The position numbers and the translations under genes were made by a program. The notes under the pieces are model-generated. The model was not told the DNA's origin and did no database searches. It worked only from the letters and a program-made list of their open reading frames with translations. This document shows, in pieces, positions 7,961-15,412 of a stretch of 34,286 bases of DNA (its first letter is position 1; each line of letters begins with the position of its first letter). The stretch is from Methylocystis suflitae (GTDB lineage Bacteria > Pseudomonadota > Alphaproteobacteria > Rhizobiales > Beijerinckiaceae): NCBI RefSeq assembly GCF_024448135.1, contig NZ_JAMRYX010000137.1, positions 1-34,286 of the forward strand, given 5' to 3'.

Positions 7961-10573
7961 ATGGAAACCGTCGCGGCCGATCGCGCCATTCTCGACGCTT
8001 TCGATGGGGCTCTTTGTATCCTCGAGGCGTCAGGCGCCCTGCGATCGATGAACCGAGCCGCCGAACGTCTCACGGGCTATTGCGAAAAGGAGCTTCGCGG
8101 CCAGCCTTTCTTGCCGCGGCTTCTCGCGCCAGACGCCGATGATTGCGAGCCTCCGTCGCCGTCGCCGTCGCCGTCGCCGCATGGCCGCGAGCGGCTGTCC
8201 CTGCGCATTCGGCGCAAGGATGGACAAACGCTTGATGTTCGCTGCGAGATCGACGCGCTTTCCGGCAATGGCGATGGCGGATCGTTGCTCAAACTTCGTT
8301 CTATCGACGGGCCGAATGAGGCGAACGCGCTCGACGAGACGACGAAGAAGCTCGAAACCATCTTCGGCGGCATGGTCGACGGTCTCGTCGTAATCAACGA
8401 GGTCGGCGACATCTTGCTCTTCAGCAGAGGCGCGGAGAAGCTGTTCGGCTACCGCGCCGAAGAAGCGCTCGGAAGAAACGTCAAGATGCTGATGCCGTCG
8501 CCCTATCGCGAGGCGCATGACGGCTATCTCGCCGCCTACAGAGAGACCGGCGTCAAGAAGATCATCGGCGTCGGCCGCGAGGTCGTCGGACGGCGCAAGA
8601 ACGGCACGACCTTCCCGATGTATCTCTCGATCGGCGAAATCTGGCTCGAAGGAACGCGCTATTTCGTCGGCGTCACCCACGACATGTCCCGCCTGAAACA
8701 CGCCGAGGACCGTTTGCTGACCCTCTCCGCCGCCGTCGAGCAAAGTCCGATCGCGGTGATGATCACCAATAAGGATGGCGAAATTGAATATGTGAACAGC
8801 CGCTTCGCCAACCTGACCGGCTATCCGCCGCATGAGCTCATCGGCCGGAATCCGCGGATGCTTCAATCGAAGCGGACCGAAGGCGATCAATATCGGCGGC
8901 TCTGGGAGAGCATTCGCGCCGGCGTTGAATGGCGCGGTCAGATCCAGGACAAAAAAAAGGACGGCAAGCTCTATTGGGCTTCCGAAATCATCACGCCGCT
9001 GCGTAACGCGAGCGGCGAGATCACCCATTATCTCGCCATCCAGCAGGACATCACCGAACAGAAGCGCGACAAGGAGGCGCTGTTCGAGAGCGAACAGCGT
9101 TTCCGGCAGATCGCCGACATGGCCGGCGATTGGCTGTGGGAGCAGGATCAGGACGGCCGCTACACTTATAGCAGCAGCGCCGTCGAGGACGTGCTCGGCA
9201 TGACGCCCGAAGAGGTGATCGGCAAGTCCTATCTCGATCTCTTCGCCAGGGAGAGCGCGGAAGACGCCGCTCTGGAGACGCCGCCGCGCCCGATCCCGCT
9301 GGGCCGGGCCTTCCATCGCGTGGTCAACCACTACCGGCACAAAAACGGCGGCGACGTCTTCACCGAGTCGACCGGCGCGCCGATCTTCGACGAAGCCGGC
9401 CGTCTGATAAAATGGCGCGGCGTCGACCACGACATCACCGCGCGCAAGAAATTCGAAGACGAGCTGCGCGTGCGCAACCGCGCGATCGAAGCGGTGCCGA
9501 TCGGCATTGCGGTCTGGGACGCGCAGGCGCCTCGCGTTCCAAACATCTACGTCAATCCGGCGCTGAGCCGGATCACCGGCTTCACCCGCGAAGAGCTGCT
9601 CGGGCACAGTTTGCATCTGTTGCGCGGACCGGAGACGGACCCCGCGGCGCTCGAAGCCATCCGTAACGCAATCGTGCATCGCACCAGCTGCCAGGTGGTG
9701 GTGAAATTCTACCGCAAGGACGGCGTCTCCTTCTGGGACGAACTCTCCATCTCGCCGGTCGCCAATGAGGCGGGGCGCATCACCCATTTCGTCAGCGTTC
9801 ACGCGGATATTTCCGACCGGCGGCGAGTCGAGGAGAATCGCCACGAACTCGAAATCGCCAAGCAGATCCAGCTGTCGCTCCTGCCGAACGCGCCGCTGCG
9901 CACCCCGCATATGGAGATCGCCGGAATCTGCGTGCCGGCGACCCATGTCGGCGGCGATTATTTCGACTATTTCGAAAATTCCGGCGTGGTCGACATCGTC
10001 ATCGCCGACGTTTCCGGCCATAGCGTCGGCGCCGCGCTGATCATGACCGAAGTGCGCAGCACGCTGCGCGCCGAAACGCGAAAGGCGACGAACGCCTTGA
10101 GCGGGCCGGCGGAGCTGTTGCGCGACCTCAATGAGCTCCTGCACGAGGACCTGACCGCCGCGGACCTCTTCATCACCATGTTCTATTGCCGCTTCCTGCC
10201 GCAGACGCGCACGCTGCAATACGCCAACGCCGGCCAAAATCCGCCGCTGCTGCTGCGCGCGGACGGCGCGGTGTGCGTGCAGCTCGACGCCGACGGCCTG
10301 GTGCTCGGCGTTGTGCGCGCGGTCGATTTCAAGGAGGGGAGCCTCGAACTCGCCACGGGCGACAAGCTGCTGTTCTACACCGATGGAATCACCGAGGCGC
10401 AAAACCGCCAGGGCGACTTCTTTGGACTCGAACGCCTGTCCGCCGCTTTCATGCAGCATCGCAGCCTCTCGCCGCGCGACCTCATCAAGGCGGTGCTCGC
10501 CGACGTGCGCGCCTTCCGCGGCGCGGCGCCGGCGTCGGACGACGTCGCCATGGTGGTGGCGCAAGTGCGCTGA
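7961..10573 (+). CDS. Five-PAS PP2C-type (SpoIIE/RsbU) phosphatase with a FixL-like haem PAS domain
   Basis: The 870-aa protein has five PAS units (about 8-117, 125-247, 252-372, 378-497, 502-622). A linker reading EIAKQIQLSLLP follows, then a PP2C/SpoIIE domain (~640-870) with metal-binding aspartates in GGDYFDYF, IADVSGHSVGAA and ASDDVAMVV. It should dephosphorylate the STAS protein at the start of the operon. PAS2 closely follows FixL: NVKMLMPSPYREAHDGYL, then IIGVGREVVGRRKNGTTFPMYLSIGE. His186 aligns with the proximal haem ligand of FixL, and Arg206 lies exactly 20 residues later, as the O2-responsive arginine does. There are no transmembrane segments, so the sensor is cytoplasmic. AGGAG precedes the ATG. 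PAS1 carries a Ser-Pro repeat. PAS5 resembles LOV domains but lacks the photoactive cysteine. Confidence 0.9.
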   Translation: METVAADRAILDAFDGALCILEASGALRSMNRAAERLTGYCEKELRGQPFLPRLLAPDADDCEPPSPSPSPSPHGRERLSLRIRRKDGQTLDVRCEIDALSGNGDGGSLLKLRSIDGPNEANALDETTKKLETIFGGMVDGLVVINEVGDILLFSRGAEKLFGYRAEEALGRNVKMLMPSPYREAHDGYLAAYRETGVKKIIGVGREVVGRRKNGTTFPMYLSIGEIWLEGTRYFVGVTHDMSRLKHAEDRLLTLSAAVEQSPIAVMITNKDGEIEYVNSRFANLTGYPPHELIGRNPRMLQSKRTEGDQYRRLWESIRAGVEWRGQIQDKKKDGKLYWASEIITPLRNASGEITHYLAIQQDITEQKRDKEALFESEQRFRQIADMAGDWLWEQDQDGRYTYSSSAVEDVLGMTPEEVIGKSYLDLFARESAEDAALETPPRPIPLGRAFHRVVNHYRHKNGGDVFTESTGAPIFDEAGRLIKWRGVDHDITARKKFEDELRVRNRAIEAVPIGIAVWDAQAPRVPNIYVNPALSRITGFTREELLGHSLHLLRGPETDPAALEAIRNAIVHRTSCQVVVKFYRKDGVSFWDELSISPVANEAGRITHFVSVHADISDRRRVEENRHELEIAKQIQLSLLPNAPLRTPHMEIAGICVPATHVGGDYFDYFENSGVVDIVIADVSGHSVGAALIMTEVRSTLRAETRKATNALSGPAELLRDLNELLHEDLTAADLFITMFYCRFLPQTRTLQYANAGQNPPLLLRADGAVCVQLDADGLVLGVVRAVDFKEGSLELATGDKLLFYTDGITEAQNRQGDFFGLERLSAAFMQHRSLSPRDLIKAVLADVRAFRGAAPASDDVAMVVAQVR
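8155..8178 (+). repeat. GTCGCC hexanucleotide microsatellite inside the phosphatase gene
   Basis: Four perfect tandem GTCGCC units encode a Ser-Pro run between PAS1 halves. Gain or loss of units would keep the frame and only change the length of the linker. Confidence 0.9.
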
Positions 10574-10589
10574 TGTCGAAACGATGACC

Positions 10590-11069
10590 TCAAGGATCGA
10601 CGGTCAGCGTTTTCCCGGCCTTGTTCGCGGCGATCCACTTATTCAGTTCAGTGACGTGACTAAGCTCTTCCGCGACAAATTCCTTGGCCAGCGTCTTGAT
10701 ATCGGGGTCGGAGGTCGTGTCGAGAACGTGCTGGTAATATTTGAGACCCGCGGTCTCGGCGTCGAGCGCGATCTCAAGAGCCTGTTCGCGTCCAATGAAC
10801 GGATCGGCGGCCCAAATCGCCGCCGTCTCTGGGCTCTCCAATCCGGGCCAGACGAATTCGTCCGGCCTCATCTTGGGCAATTCACGAAAGCCGCCGCGGG
10901 CCTGCGCCTCGGCCAGGTGCAGTCTGGAATAATCCGCCAATCGACGAAACAGTTTGCCGACTTCGTGATTGCCGCCTGACTCCATGGCGTCGGCCAGCTG
11001 CCCGTAGCGGTTCGCCGCCTCGAATTCCAGATGGATTGCATAAGCGAGAAATTCCTCGACCGATTCCAT
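10590..11069 (-). CDS. Ferritin-like (rubrerythrin-type) four-helix protein
   Basis: This 159-aa all-helical protein resembles rubrerythrin-type ferritin-like domains. The first half-bundle contains EFLAYAIHLEFEAANRY and the segment DYSRLHLAEA. The second half contains ALDAETAGLKYY and EELSHVTEL. The second half has a normal ExxH metal motif (EELSH). In the first half the histidine of RLHLAE is present, but the residue three before it is serine, so the usual glutamate is missing. The diiron site may therefore be asymmetric, or the protein may not be an oxidase. The gene lies downstream of, and on the same strand as, a longer paralogue fused to a ferredoxin, 90 bases away. No rubredoxin-type CxxC domain is present. 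The function is not established. Confidence 0.8.
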   Translation of the reverse strand: MESVEEFLAYAIHLEFEAANRYGQLADAMESGGNHEVGKLFRRLADYSRLHLAEAQARGGFRELPKMRPDEFVWPGLESPETAAIWAADPFIGREQALEIALDAETAGLKYYQHVLDTTSDPDIKTLAKEFVAEELSHVTELNKWIAANKAGKTLTVDP

Positions 11070-11110
11070 GTCCCACCCTCAGCTCGCCGAGCTTAGATTT
11101 GTAAGCGAGC

Positions 11111-11128
11111 GGCGGCAAAAAAGCCGCC
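11111..11128 (-). terminator. Small GC-rich hairpin between the two ferritin-like genes
   Basis: A perfect GGCGGC/GCCGCC stem encloses a six-base A loop (T on the transcribed strand). It lies between the ferredoxin-ferritin gene and the smaller paralogue. There is no trailing U-tract, so it may be an mRNA processing or stability element rather than a terminator. Confidence 0.4.
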
Positions 11129-11159
11129 ACCGCCTCAAGCCGTTTATTAGGCTCCTCGC

Positions 11160-12065
11160 TCAAGCGTTGGCGCTTGGCGGGTTCTTTATGGTCCATTCTT
11201 CGCGCGTGATCCAGGCTTCGAGAATTTTGACATGCTCGGCCTCTTCCTTGACGAATTCCTTCGCCATCGCTTCGATCTCGGGCGATTTGGTTTTGGCGGC
11301 GACGGCCCGATAAAACTCATAGCCTCGGCGCTCGCCTTGCAGCGCGGCCTTCAAGCCGTCGAGCCGCGACAGCGTTGGATCGGCGGCCCAGATTTCAGTG
11401 CGTTCCGGAGTCGCGTGATTTGGCCACACGTAATCGGGCGGGATGACGGCCGTAAGGTCGATCGATCCCGCGCGCTTCTTGGCCTCGGCGAGATGCAGGC
11501 GTGAAAAGCCGGCGAGCTGTCGAAACAGTTTGGCGACTTCCGCGTTGCCGCAGCCTTCCATCATGCCGGCGAGTTCATCGAAATGTATCGCCGCGTCTTC
11601 TTCGACCTTCACGGCGTAACCCATGAATTCATCCACCGTGGAAATCTCGATGCCGCCGGTGAAGCGCTTTGCGGCATGGGTGATATGGGCGCCTTGCGCG
11701 GGCAGCGTTTGATCGCCTTCGAATTTGACGAGGATGTCCTCGTTACGCACGAAACATTGGCACGCCAGGCGATAGCGCGGCGGCATGTCGTTGACTTCGG
11801 CGGCCTCGATCTCGGCTTTGGTGATCTTGCCGAGCTGGCGCAACATCTCCTTTTCCTTTTCCGTCAGCGCGATTCCGTATTTGGGGTTGCGGCTGAGATG
11901 CGTGACCTCGACGAGGCAGGAGCCGCATTCGCCGTCCTGACAGTCGAAGGGAATGGGGATTTTATGGGCCTTGGCCACCGCCAGAATCGTGCCGCGGTCT
12001 CCGGCGATCGCATAGACAGTAATGTCGCGCGCAAGTATGGGTGATGAGAATGTCACATTAGCCAC
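11160..12065 (-). CDS. 2Fe-2S ferredoxin / ferritin-like fusion protein
   Basis: The 301-aa protein has two parts. Residues 1-118 are a plant-type 2Fe-2S ferredoxin with C42-x4-C47-x2-C50 and a distal cysteine in ACQCF (C102 or C104). Residues ~137-295 are a ferritin-like four-helix domain clearly related to the neighbouring 159-aa protein; both share KLFRQLA/KLFRRLA, SRLHLAEA and WAADP. The second ExxH (EEAEH) is intact, and the first half again has Ser in place of the expected Glu (FSRLH). A plausible role is a peroxide- or O2-reducing diiron protein that carries its own electron donor, but no reductase is adjacent. The start is GTG 12065 with AAAAGGAG upstream. A perfect 16-bp palindrome lies just upstream of the ribosome-binding site. 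Confidence 0.82.
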   Translation of the reverse strand: MANVTFSSPILARDITVYAIAGDRGTILAVAKAHKIPIPFDCQDGECGSCLVEVTHLSRNPKYGIALTEKEKEMLRQLGKITKAEIEAAEVNDMPPRYRLACQCFVRNEDILVKFEGDQTLPAQGAHITHAAKRFTGGIEISTVDEFMGYAVKVEEDAAIHFDELAGMMEGCGNAEVAKLFRQLAGFSRLHLAEAKKRAGSIDLTAVIPPDYVWPNHATPERTEIWAADPTLSRLDGLKAALQGERRGYEFYRAVAAKTKSPEIEAMAKEFVKEEAEHVKILEAWITREEWTIKNPPSANA

Positions 12066-12080
12066 TGATTTTGCTCCTTT

Positions 12081-12096
12081 TGTCTGAACTCAGACA
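12081..12096 (-). promoter_or_regulatory. Perfect 16-bp palindrome TGTCTGAACTCAGACA upstream of the ferredoxin-ferritin gene
   Basis: Seven-base arms TGTCTGA/TCAGACA are separated by two bases. The element ends a few bases upstream of the AGGAG of the gene that starts at 12065. Its size and position suit a dimeric repressor operator. It does not match the FNR box, and I cannot assign it to a named regulator. Confidence 0.5.
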
Positions 12097-12831
12097 TAGT
12101 TCGTCGTTTAAGGGGCAATCCGGACCATAATGTAAGCTCACCTGAGTTATTCTAAGCGGCGGCTGAGCCCGTTATCTTGCCAAAGACTTGGCAAAGCAGA
12201 AATCTCGCCACGAAATACGATGCGCCGTAGGGCGCATTGTCGCACGCGTGCGGTAATACTGATGCGAAGGCGACGAGGCTGATATGAATCCGATTGTTGC
12301 GGCGCGGCGCTGGATGTGTGCTGGAGCGAAGGCGCGCGCCAGGAAAAGACGCGCCAAGCAGCGGGCGCGCGAAAATATCCCGCCGCCGTTAAGGCGCGGG
12401 GGGCGAGCGGTCCGGGACGCCCCGGCCGTCGCTGGCCGCAGCGCAAAAAATGTCTTCGACGGCCGGTTTCTCCCGGACACGGATCGCGTCGTCTCGCCGC
12501 CTCCGGGCTGAGGGAGCCGCTCCCCATCGTTCGGGTAACCGACGCCTGCGCCATCGTCGGATATTGTGGTCCGGGCTTTCAAAGCCTGCACATGAGTTTC
12601 GGTAAGCTTGCGCTTATCGAAGAGCTCATGCGTCTCCGCGCAAAGGAGAGAAGCCCAGACCGGCGACGCGCCGCCGGACCAGGGAACGAGGGTCGTTCGT
12701 CCCGCCGGATCCGTCCTTCGCCGGCGCCGCTCGACCCTGAGCCGCGCCCTCGCTTGACGAAGGCGAGCAGAGGATAGGAATTTATTCCGGGAATGTCAAG
12801 AGCGCGCATAATGCCCCGTGCGTCGGCGAGC
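12097..12831. other. Long non-coding stretch without a recognisable gene
   Basis: About 735 bases lie between the promoter region of the ferredoxin-ferritin gene and the HNH-like gene. Open frames exist on both strands, but their translations are low-complexity Arg/Ala/Pro-rich strings typical of GC-rich non-coding DNA, and none has a convincing ribosome-binding site. Base composition drops sharply near 12780, which I take as the edge of the accessory cassette. No tRNA, IS end or terminal inverted repeat was found. Confidence 0.5.
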
Positions 12832-13641
12832 TTAGACTTTGAAGACACGAGTAACGTCAGGAAGTTTATCGATATCAAGAAGTGTTCTGGCGATACTAGC
12901 AGCTTCATCGTAAGTAATCGAACGTTTAGGTGGCCACGTGATTGGCTCCTCAGAGAGAGGCCAAAGAGTATAGACTATCCCGGCCTCATTAAAGATGGGC
13001 TGAAGATCAGCATCTGTAGTGGTGTAAATTGCGTGGACAAAGAGTCGTCCAAACCCGAAGCTTGTGCATTGTATGTTATAGGGGAGGCCTGTATCGAGTT
13101 CGTTGATGGTTGGGCGCCGGGTCATGACCTTTGATGCTGTTTTTGCGAAGACGGTTTCTAATCGCGCATCGCCGCATGCAGCTATTAAAATCCGGAATCC
13201 ATTCGGAGGTATTCTGTTTTCTCGGAATAGCGATCTATCCGTCTGACGTGAAACAGCTTTTGCAGCGTCATTGTGTTCTCCAATTATGACCTTTAAGGCA
13301 ACCCAAGTAGCAACGGTGGATTTATCAATCTCGCTGAGAGTGTAAGATGCGCCAGTCGCTAGCTTTGTGAGGCAATCCTTCGCGCTTTCCTCGATGGAGC
13401 CCATCCACTCATTGTTGCATTTTGCGCATACGCACTTAATGCGGATGGATTTTAAGTGTCCGGGCCTTTTATCCTCTCGGACGAGGACGGCGGTTCCAAG
13501 AGCGTGGTCATAAGTAGCTACAGTTCGAGCATCGCCTGTGACGTTTAGAAGTTTTCTGGCCCACACAGGCCAAAAGTGCTCTCTCGATAAACGAGATGAG
13601 CCGCAGAAAATGCATTTGCGCGGTTTTTGAGGCTTCGACAT
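12832..13641 (-). CDS. HNH-endonuclease-like hypothetical protein
   Basis: The ~269-aa product begins with a zinc-knuckle/HNH-like arrangement. CIFCGS is followed by REHFWPVW, then about 50 residues later by CVCAKCNNEWM. This CxxC...EH...CxxCN pattern is typical of HNH-family nucleases. The remaining ~180 residues have no motif I recognise. The gene is AT-richer than the core genes, faces away from the two-gene unit on its other side, and is probably acquired. I start at MSKPQKPRKC (13641) because it directly precedes the zinc motif. In-frame starts at 13671 and 13680 are possible, and none has a strong ribosome-binding site. A defence or mobile-element role is plausible but unproven. Confidence 0.65.
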   Translation of the reverse strand: MSKPQKPRKCIFCGSSRLSREHFWPVWARKLLNVTGDARTVATYDHALGTAVLVREDKRPGHLKSIRIKCVCAKCNNEWMGSIEESAKDCLTKLATGASYTLSEIDKSTVATWVALKVIIGEHNDAAKAVSRQTDRSLFRENRIPPNGFRILIAACGDARLETVFAKTASKVMTRRPTINELDTGLPYNIQCTSFGFGRLFVHAIYTTTDADLQPIFNEAGIVYTLWPLSEEPITWPPKRSITYDEAASIARTLLDIDKLPDVTRVFKV

Positions 13642-13801
13642 GGCTAATGTGCCTAAGGGCAACGAGATCATACAGTACAATATGTTGCAGCACCGCTATT
13701 TTACATAATGGATGGAAGACTGTCGCCCTCGCGTGCTCTGGAAACACATGTTCAGCCACATATTTGAACGGGAGGGCAAGACCCCGCCGAATGGCAATCA
13801 T

Positions 13802-13841
13802 AGGTCATTATTTAGGTGAATTGTCCTACACCCAATGACCT
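13802..13841. promoter_or_regulatory. Nested inverted repeat upstream of the two-gene accessory unit
   Basis: Outer arms AGGTCATT (13802-13809) and AATGACCT (13834-13841) pair perfectly over 8 bp. Inside them TAGG (13813-13816) pairs with CCTA (13825-13828). It lies about 65 bases before the start of the next gene. It could be an operator, a recombination site or an RNA hairpin. Confidence 0.4.
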
Positions 13842-13905
13842 CTAAACATTGAGATAGGAAAGCGGCGGTAAACCCGCCTCGCTCAGGTTAGGAGGAACCC
13901 AAACC

Positions 13906-14292
13906 ATGCGTTCAGACTCTCGTATCGAGGATGTCCTTCCCACGTTGAAGGACCCAGAGGAATATGTGCGAGGCATCATTGCCAGCTTTGTACATGGGCA
14001 ATTTCCCCGGAATGAGGCAATGATTAGGATGGGCGTATCCGGAGCAGGCATCGCGCCACATTATTGCATCGAACAGGGCCGCGAGACCTTAGAGCTAGGA
14101 GGTCAGGCGGATCCCCATTCGGAAGGCAAGAAAATAGAGGCATTTCTGCGGCGCGTCGTCTTCGACGGCAGAACACACAAGCAGATTTTAGAAGACCTGC
14201 CCAAGGGCACGGGTTGGAGTTCGGAAACTATGACGTTCGCGGAAGTCCAAGCCATATTGGGGCGTCTCAGATCAAGCAAAAAGGCGCATTAA
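13906..14292 (+). CDS. Hypothetical protein, first gene of a two-gene accessory unit
   Basis: The 128-aa soluble protein has no family signature I recognise. AGGAGG lies a good distance before the ATG, so translation is likely. It is mostly helical in appearance, with an acidic N-terminal half (RIEDVLPTLKDPEEYV) and a C-terminal FDGRTHKQILEDLPKGTGW segment that could be a small DNA-binding or docking element. Its stop codon shares one base with the next ATG (TAATG), so the two products are translationally coupled and probably work together. The cassette is AT-richer than its surroundings. An antitoxin, immunity or specificity partner for the downstream nuclease-like protein is one reading, without direct support. 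Confidence 0.65.
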   Translation: MRSDSRIEDVLPTLKDPEEYVRGIIASFVHGQFPRNEAMIRMGVSGAGIAPHYCIEQGRETLELGGQADPHSEGKKIEAFLRRVVFDGRTHKQILEDLPKGTGWSSETMTFAEVQAILGRLRSSKKAH

Positions 14293-14765
14293 TGCCTACC
14301 GGCTCCAAAGGCGGGAAACGCCCGGCCGACGAAAGGTGCGGGCGTAAATTGAAGTTGCCCAAAGCTGTCGCCTCTATTTATAAGGCGGTCGAAGAATTAG
14401 ATGCCCATTACGGCGAGAAATACGGCCGTAAATTCACTCCTGACGGCCATTTAGTTGGATCAATCGGCGAAGTAATCGCCGCAGAAGCGTTAGGCCTCAC
14501 TCTTCATAGGAACTCGCATCCTGGTCACGATGCATGCGACGCCAATGGTCACGACGTGCAGATTAAGATGACTGCGGGGAAGTCTATCGCAATGTACGAT
14601 ACTTGCGACAGGCTGGTAGTACTTCGGGTGCTTTCGCCCGAAGAGGCTGAAATAGTTTACGACGGGCCGGGTGCTCCGGCTTGGGAGAAGGCCAGGAAGG
14701 AAGGCAGGAACGGTCAAAGAGTTGTTAGCCTTGCTAAGCTGAGAGCGATCGCCCACGCAGAATAA
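14292..14765 (+). CDS. Probable DUF6998-type, PD-(D/E)XK-fold protein
   Basis: The 157-aa protein contains GSIGEVIAAEALGL, then HDACDANG and HDVQIKMT. A helix glutamate, an aspartate and a Q-x-K strand is the arrangement seen in restriction-endonuclease-like (PD-(D/E)XK) folds, with Q in place of the acidic residue of ExK. The overall sequence recalls the DUF6998 family from memory, which I could not check. The last third (IVYDGPGAPAWEKA) is also typical of that family. The ATG at 14292 overlaps the previous stop by one base. A longer open frame upstream is rejected because it runs antiphase through the first gene. Coupling and AT-rich composition suggest an acquired small nuclease-type module. 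Confidence 0.65.
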   Translation: MPTGSKGGKRPADERCGRKLKLPKAVASIYKAVEELDAHYGEKYGRKFTPDGHLVGSIGEVIAAEALGLTLHRNSHPGHDACDANGHDVQIKMTAGKSIAMYDTCDRLVVLRVLSPEEAEIVYDGPGAPAWEKARKEGRNGQRVVSLAKLRAIAHAE

Positions 14766-14850
14766 ATTTCCAAACCGACCCACTACCCAGAAGCACGTGC
14801 TTGGGGCCGCGGCCATGACGTTGCCTCAGCATGGAGTCGGCGCACGGCGC

Positions 14851-14921
14851 AATCCAGAGCAAAATTCACGAATGATCGTTTTCTGGATTCCCGATCGCGC
14901 GCGATGCGCGCGTCGGGATGA
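14851..14921. repeat. Palindromic repeat cluster (family 1), copy E with linker
   Basis: The unit at 14882-14921 reads TCTGGATTCCCGATC, a GCGCGC-tipped hairpin, then GTCGGGATGA. The preceding linker AATCCAGAGC...CGAATGATC (14851-14876) matches the linker between the two units at 15448-15554. A partial further copy is visible near 14972-14985. The rest of 14766-15100 holds no convincing gene. Confidence 0.75.
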
Positions 14922-15100
14922 AAGGTTTGCTCGTCCGCGCCTCGCGAATGACATCGTGGCCCATAGCCAAGGCGCGCGTCGGGAATGGCAGGTTTGCTCG
15001 CATGTTTCCAAACGACAGCGACGGTCCCGCTATCCCTCTTGACGCGCCGCTTGCGCAACCAATTTCACACACATGTGCCCGCGCTGGCGAGGGTAAGACA

Positions 15101-15412
15101 ATGGCGATTTATCGTGTTCGTGAAGTCAAATTCATTGAGACCGAGGGCGGCCATGTGAAGCTGAAGCCGCTGCGTGAATATGAGCGGGAATCTTCCAGTG
15201 CGGCGAGCGTCATCGCCGAGGTCAGCCGCTTCTTCGAGATGGAACTCTCCAGTCCCAAGGCGCTCGACGTCGTCGATTTCGATGAGGTGATCGTTCTCGA
15301 CGAAAAAGGCGCGGTCATTGCGCGCTTCGGCGTCGCCGACTTCTGGGAGAAGGAGTGGAACGCCGTCGCCGCCAGAGCAGGTTCCGAAAAAGTTGACAGA
15401 CTTTTTCGATGA
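15101..15412 (+). CDS. Small hypothetical protein whose C-terminus is encoded by an interspersed repeat
   Basis: The 103-aa soluble protein begins MAIYRVREVKFIETEGG, after a spaced GAGGG. I recognise no domain. The sequence up to about residue 91 looks like an ordinary folded alpha/beta protein (VVDFDEVIVLDEKGAVIARFG). The final ~12 residues (AGSEKVDRLFR) are read from a palindromic repeat at 15374-15424 that also occurs at 33366-33412. The native C-terminus was therefore probably replaced or extended when the repeat inserted. An earlier in-frame ATG at 14918 would run through repeat DNA and is rejected. Repeat clusters flank the gene on both sides. Confidence 0.6.
   Translation: MAIYRVREVKFIETEGGHVKLKPLREYERESSSAASVIAEVSRFFEMELSSPKALDVVDFDEVIVLDEKGAVIARFGVADFWEKEWNAVAARAGSEKVDRLFR

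Noticed and set aside
9465-9825. Blue-light LOV domain in PAS5 of the phosphatase
   Set aside because: The segment GHSLHLLRG aligns with the LOV GxNCRFLQ motif but lacks the photoactive cysteine, so it is treated as an ordinary PAS domain.
8030-10564. Very long open frame on the minus strand opposite the five-PAS phosphatase gene (844 codons)
   Set aside because: It mirrors the codon positions of a clearly real gene in GC-rich DNA and its translation is His/Arg/Asp-rich without any domain. The same holds for the 495-codon antisense frame at 29924-31411 opposite sucC.
12045-12110. Possible sigma-54 promoter (TGG...TTGC, minus strand) for the ferredoxin-ferritin gene
   Set aside because: The GG to GC spacing is two bases too short for the consensus.
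12172-12591. 139-codon minus-strand frame and overlapping plus-strand frames in the long intergenic region
   Set aside because: Low-complexity Arg/Ala/Pro translations, no ribosome-binding site and no family resemblance.
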